Of a stretch of DNA of 21,177 bases, positions 6,547-15,175 are shown one piece after another (position 1 is the first letter of the stretch; each line of letters begins with the position of its first letter). The notes below the pieces were generated by a model that saw only the letters and a program-made list of their open reading frames with translations, had not been told where the DNA came from and made no database searches. Both the position numbers and the translations under genes were made by a program. Where the stretch lies: positions 1 through 21,177 of the forward strand of contig CAMLIF010000070.1 in assembly GCA_946479985.1 (NCBI GenBank). The letters are read 5' to 3'. Origin of the DNA: an uncultured Flavobacteriales bacterium (GTDB lineage Bacteria; Bacteroidota; Bacteroidia; Flavobacteriales; Crocinitomicaceae).

Positions 6547-8589
6547 TTATTCAACAACCAGTGTTTTTCTTGTTGCAATGTTGTTTACTGATACTTCAAC
6601 CATGTAAACTCCTTTAGCCAAATCAACTGTTGGTATTTGAATAGTAGAAGATCCGTTCATTGAACCGTAATTACGCGATTTCAATGTTTTTCCGTTCATA
6701 TCCACCAACTTCACTTCAACAACTGATTCCTGTGTTAAATTGATTGCAAGTGTTGTATAACTTGATGCCGGGTTCGGGTACATTTGTAATAGAGCATCTA
6801 ACTGATTCGCTTCGTCTATCCCAACTGTTGTCATATCAGTTCCGCTTACAAATCCATTTGTTACAGCTTCTGTAATTGTTGCTTTTCCGGCATTGTCGAT
6901 TTTCCCTGTTGGGTTAACCAACATTCCGATGATGTGCAATTTTGTTTCGTCCCATGAAGCAGGAAGCACGAAAGTTGCATTTACAGTATGGGTTTCACCC
7001 GAGTTAACAACAGCAGGAAAACTATTAGCAAATCCTCCGAAAGCTGGTTCAATTGCACGTGCTACATGATCGTAAACCATTTGTGCTGCAGGAACCGGGT
7101 TTGGTAAAGATTCAAAACCACCCATTGGTCCGTTTGCTCCGCCGGCATAAGCATTACTCTGATTGTACGAAGATCCTGATCCTGTAACATCATCTTCCGT
7201 AATAACGATAGCTAACTTATAATTGTTGTTTGCTGCAGCCTGGAATTCAGCAGAAACTGAAACATCCAACGTTCTTGTTCCGGCATCCCATGTTGCACCA
7301 TTTGTAATGAACGCTGTTGGAGCAACTGTAATGCGATCTAAGAAGTCAGGCTCCATTTCGGATGGATCAATTGCTGTACCACGATCTACCAGAGCACTTG
7401 GATATCCGGTAATCAATCCTCCAATTCCAGAATCGTAATCCGCTACAACCATAGGATCGCCATTGTGAACTGCAATTCCAGCCCAGTGATCCGGATATTT
7501 CGTTTCCATCATATCCATGAAAACCGCACCACGCGGACACCATTGACACCATGTTCCAGTACCTTCTTCGCCAACAACCATTTTCCCTAAAGCAGGAACG
7601 ATGGGATCAATTGTGATTGAAAACTCATCGTCAACAGCATCGTTATCAGCCCCGCCGCCATTTACATTACTAATTGTTGCCACCATGTCATTGGATCCGG
7701 CAACTAATGTTAGAGTTCCGGGCATAGTGACCGTTGTAGAAGCTAGTGATGCAAGATTCAATCCTGTTAATGGATAACTTACATTATCACCGTTGTAATC
7801 AACATTCACTGTTGCAGATGTAATAGTTGTTGTTCCCTGGTTACGGATTGTAACCTTTGGTGTTACTTGAGCACCGGCAACAAGCCCTTCAATTGTGTTC
7901 AACAACGTTACAGCACCGTTCACTGCAGGTAATGTGTACGGCGTTATTGTATATTCAAAATCATCAATGAAATAACCACAGCTATACGGTGAATCCTGAT
8001 CCGTAGGATAAATATCAATAGATGCTATCTGATTCTCGGTATTTGCAAACGAACCCACAGGAAGATCATCAATAAACACTTCCCAATTATTGGTGTTGAA
8101 ATTAATATCCATACGGAAATTAAACCACCCGCCCTGAGTGTAAGAACCTGTAAAAAGAGTTCCACCGCTTTGATTCAGGATGGTAATATCACCATCATCA
8201 GAAAAGAAGCAATCCATCGCCCAAACCTGGCCAATAGTTGCATTTCGCTGGAAGTTAAAGTACCCGGCTTTCCCGGTCTGAACTAACATGTTCCATTCAA
8301 TTGAGAACTGCCCTGTGTTCAGTACTCCAAAGTTTTTTACAAGATCTGTCGGACCACCAGCAGATGTAGATGTAGTGAAATATACCGAATTTGGACCGGA
8401 AGCAGCATCGGCACTTGAAACCAACACGTCTTCTGCCGAGCCGGGAGTTCCACTCCACGTAGTCCAGTCTCCACCACTTTGCGCAGCCATATATTGACCG
8501 GCAGTATAGGAATCAAAATCATCAGAAAAGGTCTGACCAAATGAAACCGCACTCGTTAATAATCCAATAAAGAGTAACTGTTTTTTCAT
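6547..8589 (-). CDS. Secreted multidomain protein with Omp28/thioredoxin-like CxxC domain and T9SS type A sorting domain
   Basis: 680 aa. The signal peptide MKKQLLFIGLLTSAVSFGQ is followed by an N-terminal lectin/LamG-like beta sandwich (about 20-215, beginning FSDDFDSYTAGQYMA), then a CARDB-like or Ig-like segment (about 225-330, TPKVTIRNQGTTTITSATV). Next is an Omp28-related domain (about 335-560) opening with EEGTGTWCQWCPRG, a thioredoxin-type CxxC (Cys348, Cys351). The C-terminus (about 610-680) has MYPNPAS, VKLVDMNGK, LAKGVYMVEV and a basic RKTLVVE end. That is a T9SS type A domain, so the protein should cross the outer membrane and be anchored or released. Redox activity is suggested by CxxC but not proven for this family. 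The gene stands alone between terminators. I see no clear TAnnTTTG box before it. Confidence 0.88.
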   Translation of the reverse strand: MKKQLLFIGLLTSAVSFGQTFSDDFDSYTAGQYMAAQSGGDWTTWSGTPGSAEDVLVSSADAASGPNSVYFTTSTSAGGPTDLVKNFGVLNTGQFSIEWNMLVQTGKAGYFNFQRNATIGQVWAMDCFFSDDGDITILNQSGGTLFTGSYTQGGWFNFRMDINFNTNNWEVFIDDLPVGSFANTENQIASIDIYPTDQDSPYSCGYFIDDFEYTITPYTLPAVNGAVTLLNTIEGLVAGAQVTPKVTIRNQGTTTITSATVNVDYNGDNVSYPLTGLNLASLASTTVTMPGTLTLVAGSNDMVATISNVNGGGADNDAVDDEFSITIDPIVPALGKMVVGEEGTGTWCQWCPRGAVFMDMMETKYPDHWAGIAVHNGDPMVVADYDSGIGGLITGYPSALVDRGTAIDPSEMEPDFLDRITVAPTAFITNGATWDAGTRTLDVSVSAEFQAAANNNYKLAIVITEDDVTGSGSSYNQSNAYAGGANGPMGGFESLPNPVPAAQMVYDHVARAIEPAFGGFANSFPAVVNSGETHTVNATFVLPASWDETKLHIIGMLVNPTGKIDNAGKATITEAVTNGFVSGTDMTTVGIDEANQLDALLQMYPNPASSYTTLAINLTQESVVEVKLVDMNGKTLKSRNYGSMNGSSTIQIPTVDLAKGVYMVEVSVNNIATRKTLVVE

Positions 8590-8638
8590 AATTCATAGTA
8601 TTTGAACCTTTAAGTTAGCACTAATACGTAAAACTCTG

Positions 8639-8660
8639 AAAAAGAATATTGTCTATTCTT
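8639..8660 (-). terminator. Possible weak terminator of the M42 peptidase gene
   Basis: An AT-rich 7-bp stem (AAGAATA/TATTCTT, 8642-8648 and 8654-8660) with a 5-base loop is followed on the minus strand by five T. It lies just past the stop at 8671. The stem is weak. Confidence 0.4.
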
Positions 8661-8670
8661 GCATTCTTAG

Positions 8671-9753
8671 CTATTCGAAATAAGAAAAGGTCTCTTTTCC
8701 TTTCAGATTTTTCAACGCTTCAGCAATTAATAAAATGGTGTTTTCAACATCTTCTTTTCTACACATTTCAACAGTTGTATGCATATATCTCAATGGCAGC
8801 GAGATAAGCGCACTTGCTACACCTGAATTAGAATAAGCAAACGCATCTGTATCTGTCCCGGTAGCCCGTGAAGCAGCAGCACGCTGGAAAGGTATTTTAG
8901 CTTTTTCAGCGCTTTTAATAATGTGCTTCAATAAATTGTTCTGAACTGCGGGACCAACTGTTAATACGGGACCAAGTCCGCCTGACAAATCACCTTGTTC
9001 TATTTTACTGATCATCGGAGTTTGCGTGTCGTGACATACATCAGTTACGATAGCTACATTCGGCTGAATGCGGTTTGCAATCATTTCTGCTCCCCGCAAT
9101 CCTACTTCTTCCTGCACCGCATTTACAATATACAGTCCGAACGGCAACTTCACTTTGTCTTCGTGCAGTAGTCGCGCCACTTCAGCAATCATAAATCCGC
9201 CCATTCGGTTATCCAGTGCACGTCCAACATACCTGTTTTCATTCAGTACCATGAATTCATCTTCGTATGTAATAACACAACCAACATGAATCCCTAATTT
9301 CTCTACTTCTTCTTTGGTAGAACAACCTGCATCCAAACAGATGTTCTTCAAGCTCGGGGCTTCTTCTTTTTCGTTACGCGTATGAATAGCCGGCCAGCCG
9401 AACACTGCCTTTACCACACCTTTTTCAGTATGAATGTTCACTCTTTTTGATGGAGCAATCTGGTGATCACTTCCTCCATTTCTACGGACATAAATAAATC
9501 CTTCTTTTGTAATGTAATGCACAAACCATGAAATTTCATCGGCATGCGCTTCGATCACTACTTTGTATTCTGCCTTCGGGTTGATAATAGCAACTGCGCT
9601 GCCATAGGTATCGGTTTCAATTGCATCAACATAGGGACGAATGTAATCCATCCACATTTTCTGTCCACCCGACTCAAAACCGGTTGGAGATGCATTGTTT
9701 AAATATTCTTCAAGAAATTGTTCGCTTTTTTTTGTGATGATCTTTTTTGCCAT
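8671..9753 (-). CDS. M42 family metallopeptidase (glutamyl aminopeptidase / tetrahedral aminopeptidase type)
   Basis: A 360-aa cytoplasmic di-metal aminopeptidase of the M42 family, which forms large tetrahedral assemblies that trim peptides. The metal and catalytic residues expected in the family are all visible: His70 and Asp72 in EAHADE, Asp181 in RALDNR, the Glu215-Glu216 pair in NAVQEEVG (catalytic base and ligand), Asp238 in IVTDVCHD and His325 in RYMHTTVEM. Length is normal. The segment DAGCSTKEEVEKLGIHVG (141-158) belongs to the family's inserted dimerisation domain. There is no signal peptide. The ATG at 9753 is preceded by a long leader containing a 22-bp dyad (9811-9832). A one-mismatch -7 box TATCTTTA lies at 9792-9799. 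Peptide specificity cannot be told from sequence. Confidence 0.93.
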   Translation of the reverse strand: MAKKIITKKSEQFLEEYLNNASPTGFESGGQKMWMDYIRPYVDAIETDTYGSAVAIINPKAEYKVVIEAHADEISWFVHYITKEGFIYVRRNGGSDHQIAPSKRVNIHTEKGVVKAVFGWPAIHTRNEKEEAPSLKNICLDAGCSTKEEVEKLGIHVGCVITYEDEFMVLNENRYVGRALDNRMGGFMIAEVARLLHEDKVKLPFGLYIVNAVQEEVGLRGAEMIANRIQPNVAIVTDVCHDTQTPMISKIEQGDLSGGLGPVLTVGPAVQNNLLKHIIKSAEKAKIPFQRAAASRATGTDTDAFAYSNSGVASALISLPLRYMHTTVEMCRKEDVENTILLIAEALKNLKGKETFSYFE

Positions 9754-9810
9754 AATTCGTGTTTGAAAACTGAGTATAATAAACAGGAATTTAAAGATAC
9801 ATTTTGTTTT

Positions 9811-9832
9811 GATTGTCGGCTAGCCAACAATC
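9811..9832. repeat. 22-bp near-perfect palindrome upstream of the M42 peptidase
   Basis: GATTGTCGGC-TA-GCCAACAATC is symmetric except for one pair. On the plus strand it is followed by C and six T, like a terminator, but no plus-strand gene precedes it. On the minus strand the odd pair is G-U and the hairpin has no T-run. It may be an operator or an insulator for the peptidase promoter, or a REP-like unit. Confidence 0.5.
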
Positions 9833-9839
9833 CTTTTTT

Positions 9840-10052
9840 CTCTACTGAATACCTTTTCGAAAATGTTTGTGGATAAACTCGCGCGAATGCGCAAATTATA
9901 TACTCGCTAACGCTGCGCCAATATTAGTTTATAAACTGCGGGGCCCTCATACTCAACTTCGAAAAATTAAACGAAGGGTTAAGCCGCGGTGGACCAATTC
10001 GTGAATTCGTGGGGAACTGTTCAATTTCAGTTCGCAGAACTGCAGGAGAACA
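9840..10052. other. Gene-free stretch with short degenerate repeat-like sequence
   Basis: No ORF, RNA gene or convincing terminator was seen here. It contains GC-richer patches (CTCGCGCGAATGCGCAAA, CTCGCTAACGCTGCGCC), a GGGGCCC, and the tandem-looking AATTCGTGAATTCGTGG near 9997. A small hairpin, CAGTTC-GCA-GAACTG, lies at 10028-10042 just past the stop of the type B gene, without a T-run. These look like remnants of dispersed intergenic repeats, unverified. Confidence 0.4.
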
Positions 10053-13000
10053 TTAGCGAATTAAGGTAATATTCCCTTTTATGATTGCTTTTTCCCCACC
10101 GTAGCAATCTGCTTCAAGGTAATAATCGTAAGTATCCGGGTCAATGAGTTTCCCCCTGAATGTTCCGTCCCACCCGATATCCATATCTGTTGTTTCGAAG
10201 ATCATTTCACCCCAGCGGTCGAAAACGCGGAACAGGATTTTAGTGGCAATAGCGCTTCGAACATACAGCACTTCATTTTCTCCGTCTCCATTCGGCGAAA
10301 ACGCATTTGGAACATAAACATAAGTTCTGTCACATAAAACCGACATCACTTTCACCGTAACATCAGCAGATTTCGTACAAAACCCATTAGACACTGTTAC
10401 ATTGTAAGTTGTCGTTTCATCAACCGTTGCAAGCGGATTCTGAATCGTACTTGAGTTTAATCCTGTAGTTGGCGACCACTGATAAGTTACACTGCTCAAA
10501 CTTGCCATTAACTGACTCGTTTCTCCGGGAAGAACCACTTCTGGCGTTGCCGTTGCAGTGAGATTTCCGGGTAAAGAACCCACATTCACGAAAATTGAAT
10601 CCAAAGCCGTACAACCGTTTGAAGCTGTTGCTTCACAATAGATCCAGGAAGAAACGGAAGGGTTTACCTGAACCACATTGTCCTGACTTGTTGTAATAAT
10701 CAAATTCGCAGGAGACCAGGTATAATCAAAAGTCAAACCTTGAATCTCGATGTTTGCAGCGAGCGTTCCAACATCTCCCAAACACAATGAATCAGGTCCG
10801 TCAATCTGCAGATCGCCTGAAACTATAGTGACTGTAACGCTGTCTGTTTCGCTGCAGACACCATTAGATACCTGAACATAATACGTAGTAGTTCCATCCG
10901 GCTGAATAGTAAGTACCGAGTCAGCTAAATCAGTATTCAAGGTATCAGAAAACTGATTATTCGACGACCAGATAAATTCATCGGCAGTTCCGTTCGAATA
11001 CGCAGTAAAACTCATTAGTGACGAGGTACAGGTCAACGTATCATTCGAAACAGAAAGTTCCAGAGCTGGTAAAACCTGAATAGTAATTGTTGCAGTATCA
11101 GTCAGCAAACAAATACTGTCGGTAACATATAAATTAATAACATACGTTCCCGGATCAGTATAGGTAACAACCGGATTATAAACAAGAGAAGTGTCGCCAT
11201 TGCCCAATACCCAATAGTACGCATCTGAAGGAGGCGAAGTATTCTGCAGTTCAACCTCAAACTCGGCACAGCCCAACACATCGTCTGTTGTAAATTCGGC
11301 TTCGGGCAATAATTCAAAATCGAACTTAAAAACGAGGTTATTACAATTCGTGCTCAAATTTTCGTTCGACCAGGCGTTTGCTGTAGTTGGAAAATCACTT
11401 TGCCCGGTACAACCACCGCAAACCGACTGATAAACCACACCATTCTTATCGAAACGCGAAGTTCCGCCGTCAACATGTTCCTGAGCGACCGAACCTCCAA
11501 GATAACTTCCGTAAAGCAGTCCGTCGAAATCACGGTCGATTACAGTTAAATAAAAATCAAATCCATTCGGAGAGGTAGACTGAAAAGCATTAGAAGTAAC
11601 GGGCATTCCACTTAAGGGAGTAGATTGCAAAATATTTGCTCCCCAACCTGAAACGTACATGTTTCCGCAAATATCAACCAAAAATGCCGAAGGTGAAATA
11701 TTGATTCCACCGTTCCCGTTTCCAAAAAGTGTTGAATTCAGGATGGTTGTTAACTGCGGATTCATCTTCGTAATGTATTGTCCGCTATTCGCATTTCCCG
11801 TTGCATTAATGATTGGATATTGCCCTCCGGTAGACTGCCCGACGACAAAAACCTCATCATTTCTATTGATCTCAACAAAGAAAGTCTGATCGTAATTCGG
11901 GGTTCCCAGGTAAGTGGCCTGCGTGAGTGTTTGGCCGTTCGGAGTAAGTTTCCCGACAAAACCGTCAGCCTTTCCGCCTTGATATGCCGCGTGAACACCA
12001 CCTGCAGTTCCGGGCAGATTCAAACTGCTTGTTCCGCCGGCAAATACAATATTGTAACTTGAATCGAGTTTCACAGAATAACAGGCATCGTTGTTTGAAC
12101 CACCGTAATAACTCGACCACATCATGGAACTCAAGTCACTCGAAAGTTTAAAGACAACTCCATCCTGGTTCCCTGCAAGCACAGGTTGAAAAGCATTCAG
12201 AGTAGGAAAATCCAGTGATCTTGAACAGGATGCGATAATACAATCCCCTAATGAATCAATCATGATTTCTCCGCGGAACTGATCTCCGTAATTCGTTGTA
12301 AGCGAATCATAAGCAGCAACAGAATTGTAATTTCCGGATGTAACTTTAAAGTTCACTCCGTCATTCAGACTTCCGCCCACATAGGTTGATCCCAAAAGCT
12401 GATGTCCGTCTGAACTGAACTTTGCAACATAAATATCTGTTCCCTGTGTCCCGAAATTAGACCCGTTAAACTGGACCTGGAGTGGCGTTCCTCCTCCGTG
12501 CGACGATTGAAAGCCGTTTACAATAGGGAAATCGGTACTGGAAGTGACTCCCAAAATGTACAGATTGTTCTGTTTATCACAAATGAGTGAATGTGATGTT
12601 TCGGTTCCCTGGCTATTGTCACCACCGCCCAGAAACGTTGTCCACATCATGGTGATTCCATCTGCAGAATAGCGCGAAATAAAGGCATCAGTAGTAACCG
12701 GAGAACCAATATTTGCAACAGTAAAATTAGAAGTCACATCGTAAGCCGAATTGTCAGGAGTCGGGTACGCATTTCCGTAAATTGTTCCTGCAGAATACGC
12801 AGTTCCGTCATAACCATAGGTTGCGGTCATTCCGAAATTATCAGTTACCGAACCGCAATAAGTAGCAAAAACCAATGTGGGATCAATAATTAAAGTAGCA
12901 TGTTTGGAATAATTTCCCAAAACAAAACTCACATGATTCTCTTTCACAGAAAAAGAGCAGGAGACCTCTTTCATTTTCCCATTCAGCAATTCATAAGCAG

Positions 13001-13607
13001 TTGGTTTTTGTTCAATGATTTTTCCCAGCGGAGTCTCAATAATCAAATTCCCATTTTCATCAACACTTACACTCAACGCCCCTTTAATTGCCAGCCGAAT
13101 TTGCTGGGCATTGGAACCGGGAGCACACCACAATTCATATTTAAAGCGTTCGGCATTATCAAAAACTTTCAGATCTATTTTCGGGTAAAACTCCTTCATG
13201 GTTATCATGTTGTAGCCATGAACATCCGAGGTCCATTTCGACTGATCGTTTCCTTTGAAGTAATTGTAATATTCCTGTGATTTATTTTCTTTCTCGATTG
13301 CAGAAACCGTATTCGATCCAATAAATTCTGCAGCAACTATTGTCTGCCGATAGGTAATGGAATCACTACCATCACCGAATGTTAGATGGGCCTTCTTGAT
13401 TTGGGAATAATCCCGAATATCGTAAATGAATCCATGCTGCTGCACCCAAATAGTTTGTTCCTGAGTTTTCGATTGAAATAAAACCGGAGAATCCCACTGC
13501 CCTTTATTTTCAATTAAAGCGTGGTGAATACTGTGCCTGTGCTCAATTTCCTGAGCCCGAACAACCAGCATGGAAACAGTAGTAAGCAGAGCAACAAGGA
13601 TTTTCAT
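10053..13607 (-). CDS. Very large secreted SBBP/PKD protein with T9SS type B (gliding-associated, CHU_C) C-terminal domain
   Basis: 1184 aa from the ATG at 13607, which opens directly into the signal peptide MKILVALLTTVSMLVVRAQ. An N-terminal domain follows (about 25-245) with the IENKGQW motif (ENKGQW at 33-38) that typically precedes SBBP beta-propellers in Bacteroidota. Next come repeated propeller blades (about 250-740; phrases such as DAFISRYSADG, DIYVAKFSSDG, STYVGGSLNDG, MWSSYYGGSNNDA), a PKD domain (about 770-860, WVLGNGDTSLVYNPVVTYTDPGTY split across strands) and two or three Ig-like modules (about 860-1095). The end, from VPNAFSPNGDGENEV (1099) through FRVFDRWGEMIFE to NITLIR, is the gliding-motility-associated CHU_C domain, a T9SS type B signal. 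It is probably a cell-surface adhesin. An upstream ATG at 13622 would put the predicted promoter inside the gene. Confidence 0.9.
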   Translation of the reverse strand: MKILVALLTTVSMLVVRAQEIEHRHSIHHALIENKGQWDSPVLFQSKTQEQTIWVQQHGFIYDIRDYSQIKKAHLTFGDGSDSITYRQTIVAAEFIGSNTVSAIEKENKSQEYYNYFKGNDQSKWTSDVHGYNMITMKEFYPKIDLKVFDNAERFKYELWCAPGSNAQQIRLAIKGALSVSVDENGNLIIETPLGKIIEQKPTAYELLNGKMKEVSCSFSVKENHVSFVLGNYSKHATLIIDPTLVFATYCGSVTDNFGMTATYGYDGTAYSAGTIYGNAYPTPDNSAYDVTSNFTVANIGSPVTTDAFISRYSADGITMMWTTFLGGGDNSQGTETSHSLICDKQNNLYILGVTSSTDFPIVNGFQSSHGGGTPLQVQFNGSNFGTQGTDIYVAKFSSDGHQLLGSTYVGGSLNDGVNFKVTSGNYNSVAAYDSLTTNYGDQFRGEIMIDSLGDCIIASCSRSLDFPTLNAFQPVLAGNQDGVVFKLSSDLSSMMWSSYYGGSNNDACYSVKLDSSYNIVFAGGTSSLNLPGTAGGVHAAYQGGKADGFVGKLTPNGQTLTQATYLGTPNYDQTFFVEINRNDEVFVVGQSTGGQYPIINATGNANSGQYITKMNPQLTTILNSTLFGNGNGGINISPSAFLVDICGNMYVSGWGANILQSTPLSGMPVTSNAFQSTSPNGFDFYLTVIDRDFDGLLYGSYLGGSVAQEHVDGGTSRFDKNGVVYQSVCGGCTGQSDFPTTANAWSNENLSTNCNNLVFKFDFELLPEAEFTTDDVLGCAEFEVELQNTSPPSDAYYWVLGNGDTSLVYNPVVTYTDPGTYVINLYVTDSICLLTDTATITIQVLPALELSVSNDTLTCTSSLMSFTAYSNGTADEFIWSSNNQFSDTLNTDLADSVLTIQPDGTTTYYVQVSNGVCSETDSVTVTIVSGDLQIDGPDSLCLGDVGTLAANIEIQGLTFDYTWSPANLIITTSQDNVVQVNPSVSSWIYCEATASNGCTALDSIFVNVGSLPGNLTATATPEVVLPGETSQLMASLSSVTYQWSPTTGLNSSTIQNPLATVDETTTYNVTVSNGFCTKSADVTVKVMSVLCDRTYVYVPNAFSPNGDGENEVLYVRSAIATKILFRVFDRWGEMIFETTDMDIGWDGTFRGKLIDPDTYDYYLEADCYGGEKAIIKGNITLIR

Positions 13608-13611
13608 AAGC

Positions 13612-13619
13612 GAAATATA
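13612..13619 (-). promoter_or_regulatory. Near-consensus -7 box with leaderless spacing
   Basis: The minus strand reads TATATTTC, GCTT, ATG: one mismatch to TAnnTTTG. The spacing to the ATG is the same four bases as at 6465-6472, predicting transcription from about the first base of the start codon at 13607. Confidence 0.4.
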
Positions 13620-13686
13620 CAAAATTCAGTTATAACCAGACAGAAGATAGACGTGCAAAAGGGTGAAAAGTTGTATCAGAACCTGC

Positions 13687-13717
13687 TTGTTCCAGAGTTT
13701 GTTAAATCGTATATTTG
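13687..13717 (+). promoter_or_regulatory. Putative promoter of the dinB-like / NlpC operon
   Basis: A TTG (13687-13689), a 20-base spacer and an exact TATATTTG (13710-13717) form the most complete -33/-7 pair in the window. The ATG follows 16 bases after the box. Confidence 0.6.
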
Positions 13718-13733
13718 AAATCAAAATTTGAGT

Positions 13734-14312
13734 ATGACAACCCAATGGCTTTTGGAGGAAGTAGCGGGAATTACAGAACGTAATCTTGATTTAATTAAAA
13801 AGAAGTTTTCCGGTTATTCGGAAACCCAATTGAATTGGAAGCCCAATCCAACGACATGGAGTTGTCTTGAAATCTTCGCTCATTTGAACGGGTACGCAGG
13901 TTTTTATCATGCTGCTTTTCATAAAAGGATCGACTCAACACGCTTCAGATTACCATCTGCAATTTTCAATAGTTCGCCTCTCGGCAGATCAGCCTGGCAA
14001 AGCATGAAATTAGGGAAAGAGAAAAATATCAAACGCCGTTTCAACGCCCCGAAAGATTACAATCCATCCGTAAATCCGGGTTTGGTGTCTTCACAATCAA
14101 TGAATCAGTTTGTTGAACAGCAAAAAGAGTTATTAAATATCCTGGAGAAAAGCGTAGCGGTAAATCTTCGAAAAGTAAAAGTTCCTATTTCGATCTCTAA
14201 AATTGTGCGTTTACGTTTAGGCGATGCTTTCTTATTTGTGGCTTATCACAATGAACGGCACATGCAGCAAGCCATCAACCTGACAAAACTTCCTCAATTC
14301 CCGAAAAAATGA
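13734..14312 (+). CDS. DinB-like (DinB_2/YfiT) four-helix protein
   Basis: A 192-aa predicted cytoplasmic helical protein. The DinB/YfiT metal site is a His triad; here His50 in EIFAHLNGY and His172 and His176 in AYHNERHMQQ fit it. WKPNPTTWSCLEIFAHL is the typical second-helix pattern of the superfamily. Many members are thiol-dependent transferases, but the substrate is unknown and the name does not imply DNA damage control. I take ATG 13734 as the start; an in-frame TTG six bases earlier is possible but lacks support. The last four bases overlap the NlpC/P60 gene (ATGA), so the two are translationally coupled. Confidence 0.8.
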   Translation: MTTQWLLEEVAGITERNLDLIKKKFSGYSETQLNWKPNPTTWSCLEIFAHLNGYAGFYHAAFHKRIDSTRFRLPSAIFNSSPLGRSAWQSMKLGKEKNIKRRFNAPKDYNPSVNPGLVSSQSMNQFVEQQKELLNILEKSVAVNLRKVKVPISISKIVRLRLGDAFLFVAYHNERHMQQAINLTKLPQFPKK

Positions 14313-15079
14313 ACCGGCCGGCATTTTGCAGCGCAAGCATAGCACCTTTAAGATCAGAACCCAGCGATACGTCCGAAATGGTTTCACAATTACTTTTTGG
14401 CGAACCGATTGAGGTCGTTGATAACAGCGAACAATGGTGGAAAGTGCGTTCGTTGATAGACAATTACGAAGGCTGGACAGATTTCAAATTGTTAACAGAA
14501 GTTCGGGAGAAAGACCTGAAACGGTGGATGGACGGATTGACCGTAGAACCATCGTTTTCAAGAACTATATCTGGTGAATTTGGAAAACAACGCATTTCCA
14601 GAGGTTCATTTGTTCCGTTTTCCAATGAGAAATCATTTTCAATAGGAAAACATGAATTCTCTTTTGAAGATGAAAGCAATTTTGAAATAAACCCTGACAG
14701 AACACAAGCAGTTATAGATTTAGCGACAGATTATTTGAATACACCTTATTTATGGGGCGGAAAAAGTAATTCCGGAATAGATTGCAGCGGGCTGGTTCAA
14801 ACCGTATTCCACTGTGTTGAATTGAACTTGCCACGCGATGCTTATCAGCAGGAAGAACACGGTACAAGTGTAGATTTCGAAGACAGACAAGCAGGAGATC
14901 TCGCGTTTTTCATCAATTCAAAACAAAAAGTTCATCATGTCGGAATTCTGATCAATGAAAATGAAATCATTCACGCACATGGTTTTGTGCGCATTGATGA
15001 TTTAACGAAAGACGGAATCAAAAGAAGAACCGATGATGTTCTTTCTCACAAATTCCATTCGATAAAAAGATTGTTCTAA
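14309..15079 (+). CDS. NlpC/P60 family peptidase with N-terminal SH3-like domain (YkfC / dipeptidyl-peptidase VI type)
   Basis: 256 aa. An SH3-like region covers about residues 5-65 (APLRSEPSDTSEMVSQLLFG, WWKVR, YEGWTD); a second SH3-like segment lies at about 75-120. The NlpC/P60 papain-like domain covers about 132-256. Cys159 in GIDCSGLVQ is the nucleophile, His210 in VHHVGIL the base and His222 in IIHAHG the third polar residue. The order SH3-SH3-NlpC/P60 matches gamma-D-glutamyl-diamino-acid endopeptidases that cleave murein-derived peptides. There is no signal peptide, so I infer a cytoplasmic role in recycling peptidoglycan peptides rather than cutting the wall. It overlaps the DinB-like gene by 4 bases. 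No clear terminator follows before glyA. Confidence 0.88.
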   Translation: MNRPAFCSASIAPLRSEPSDTSEMVSQLLFGEPIEVVDNSEQWWKVRSLIDNYEGWTDFKLLTEVREKDLKRWMDGLTVEPSFSRTISGEFGKQRISRGSFVPFSNEKSFSIGKHEFSFEDESNFEINPDRTQAVIDLATDYLNTPYLWGGKSNSGIDCSGLVQTVFHCVELNLPRDAYQQEEHGTSVDFEDRQAGDLAFFINSKQKVHHVGILINENEIIHAHGFVRIDDLTKDGIKRRTDDVLSHKFHSIKRLF

Positions 15080-15115
15080 ATCCCTCTATTTTCTTTTTTA
15101 AGTTTATTAAGAACT

Positions 15116-15123
15116 TATATTTG
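15116..15123 (+). promoter_or_regulatory. Putative -7 box of glyA
   Basis: TATATTTG is an exact TAnnTTTG match, 52 bases before the glyA ATG at 15176. It would give a leader of about 48 bases. A T-rich TTTA replaces TTTG at the -33 position. Confidence 0.5.
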
Positions 15124-15175
15124 TGATGCGAATGGGCGTTAGGTTCCGTTTGTTCAATTTTTCAACTTTAAAAAA

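Noticed and set aside
12900..13280. A 126-aa plus-strand ORF opposite the large T9SS type B gene
   Set aside because: It is fully antisense to well-supported coding sequence, has no recognisable domain or ribosome binding site, and reads as the complement of conserved strands.
13734..14312. DNA-damage inducible function suggested by the DinB name
   Set aside because: The DinB_2/YfiT fold family is named after one member; nothing in this sequence or context shows damage control.
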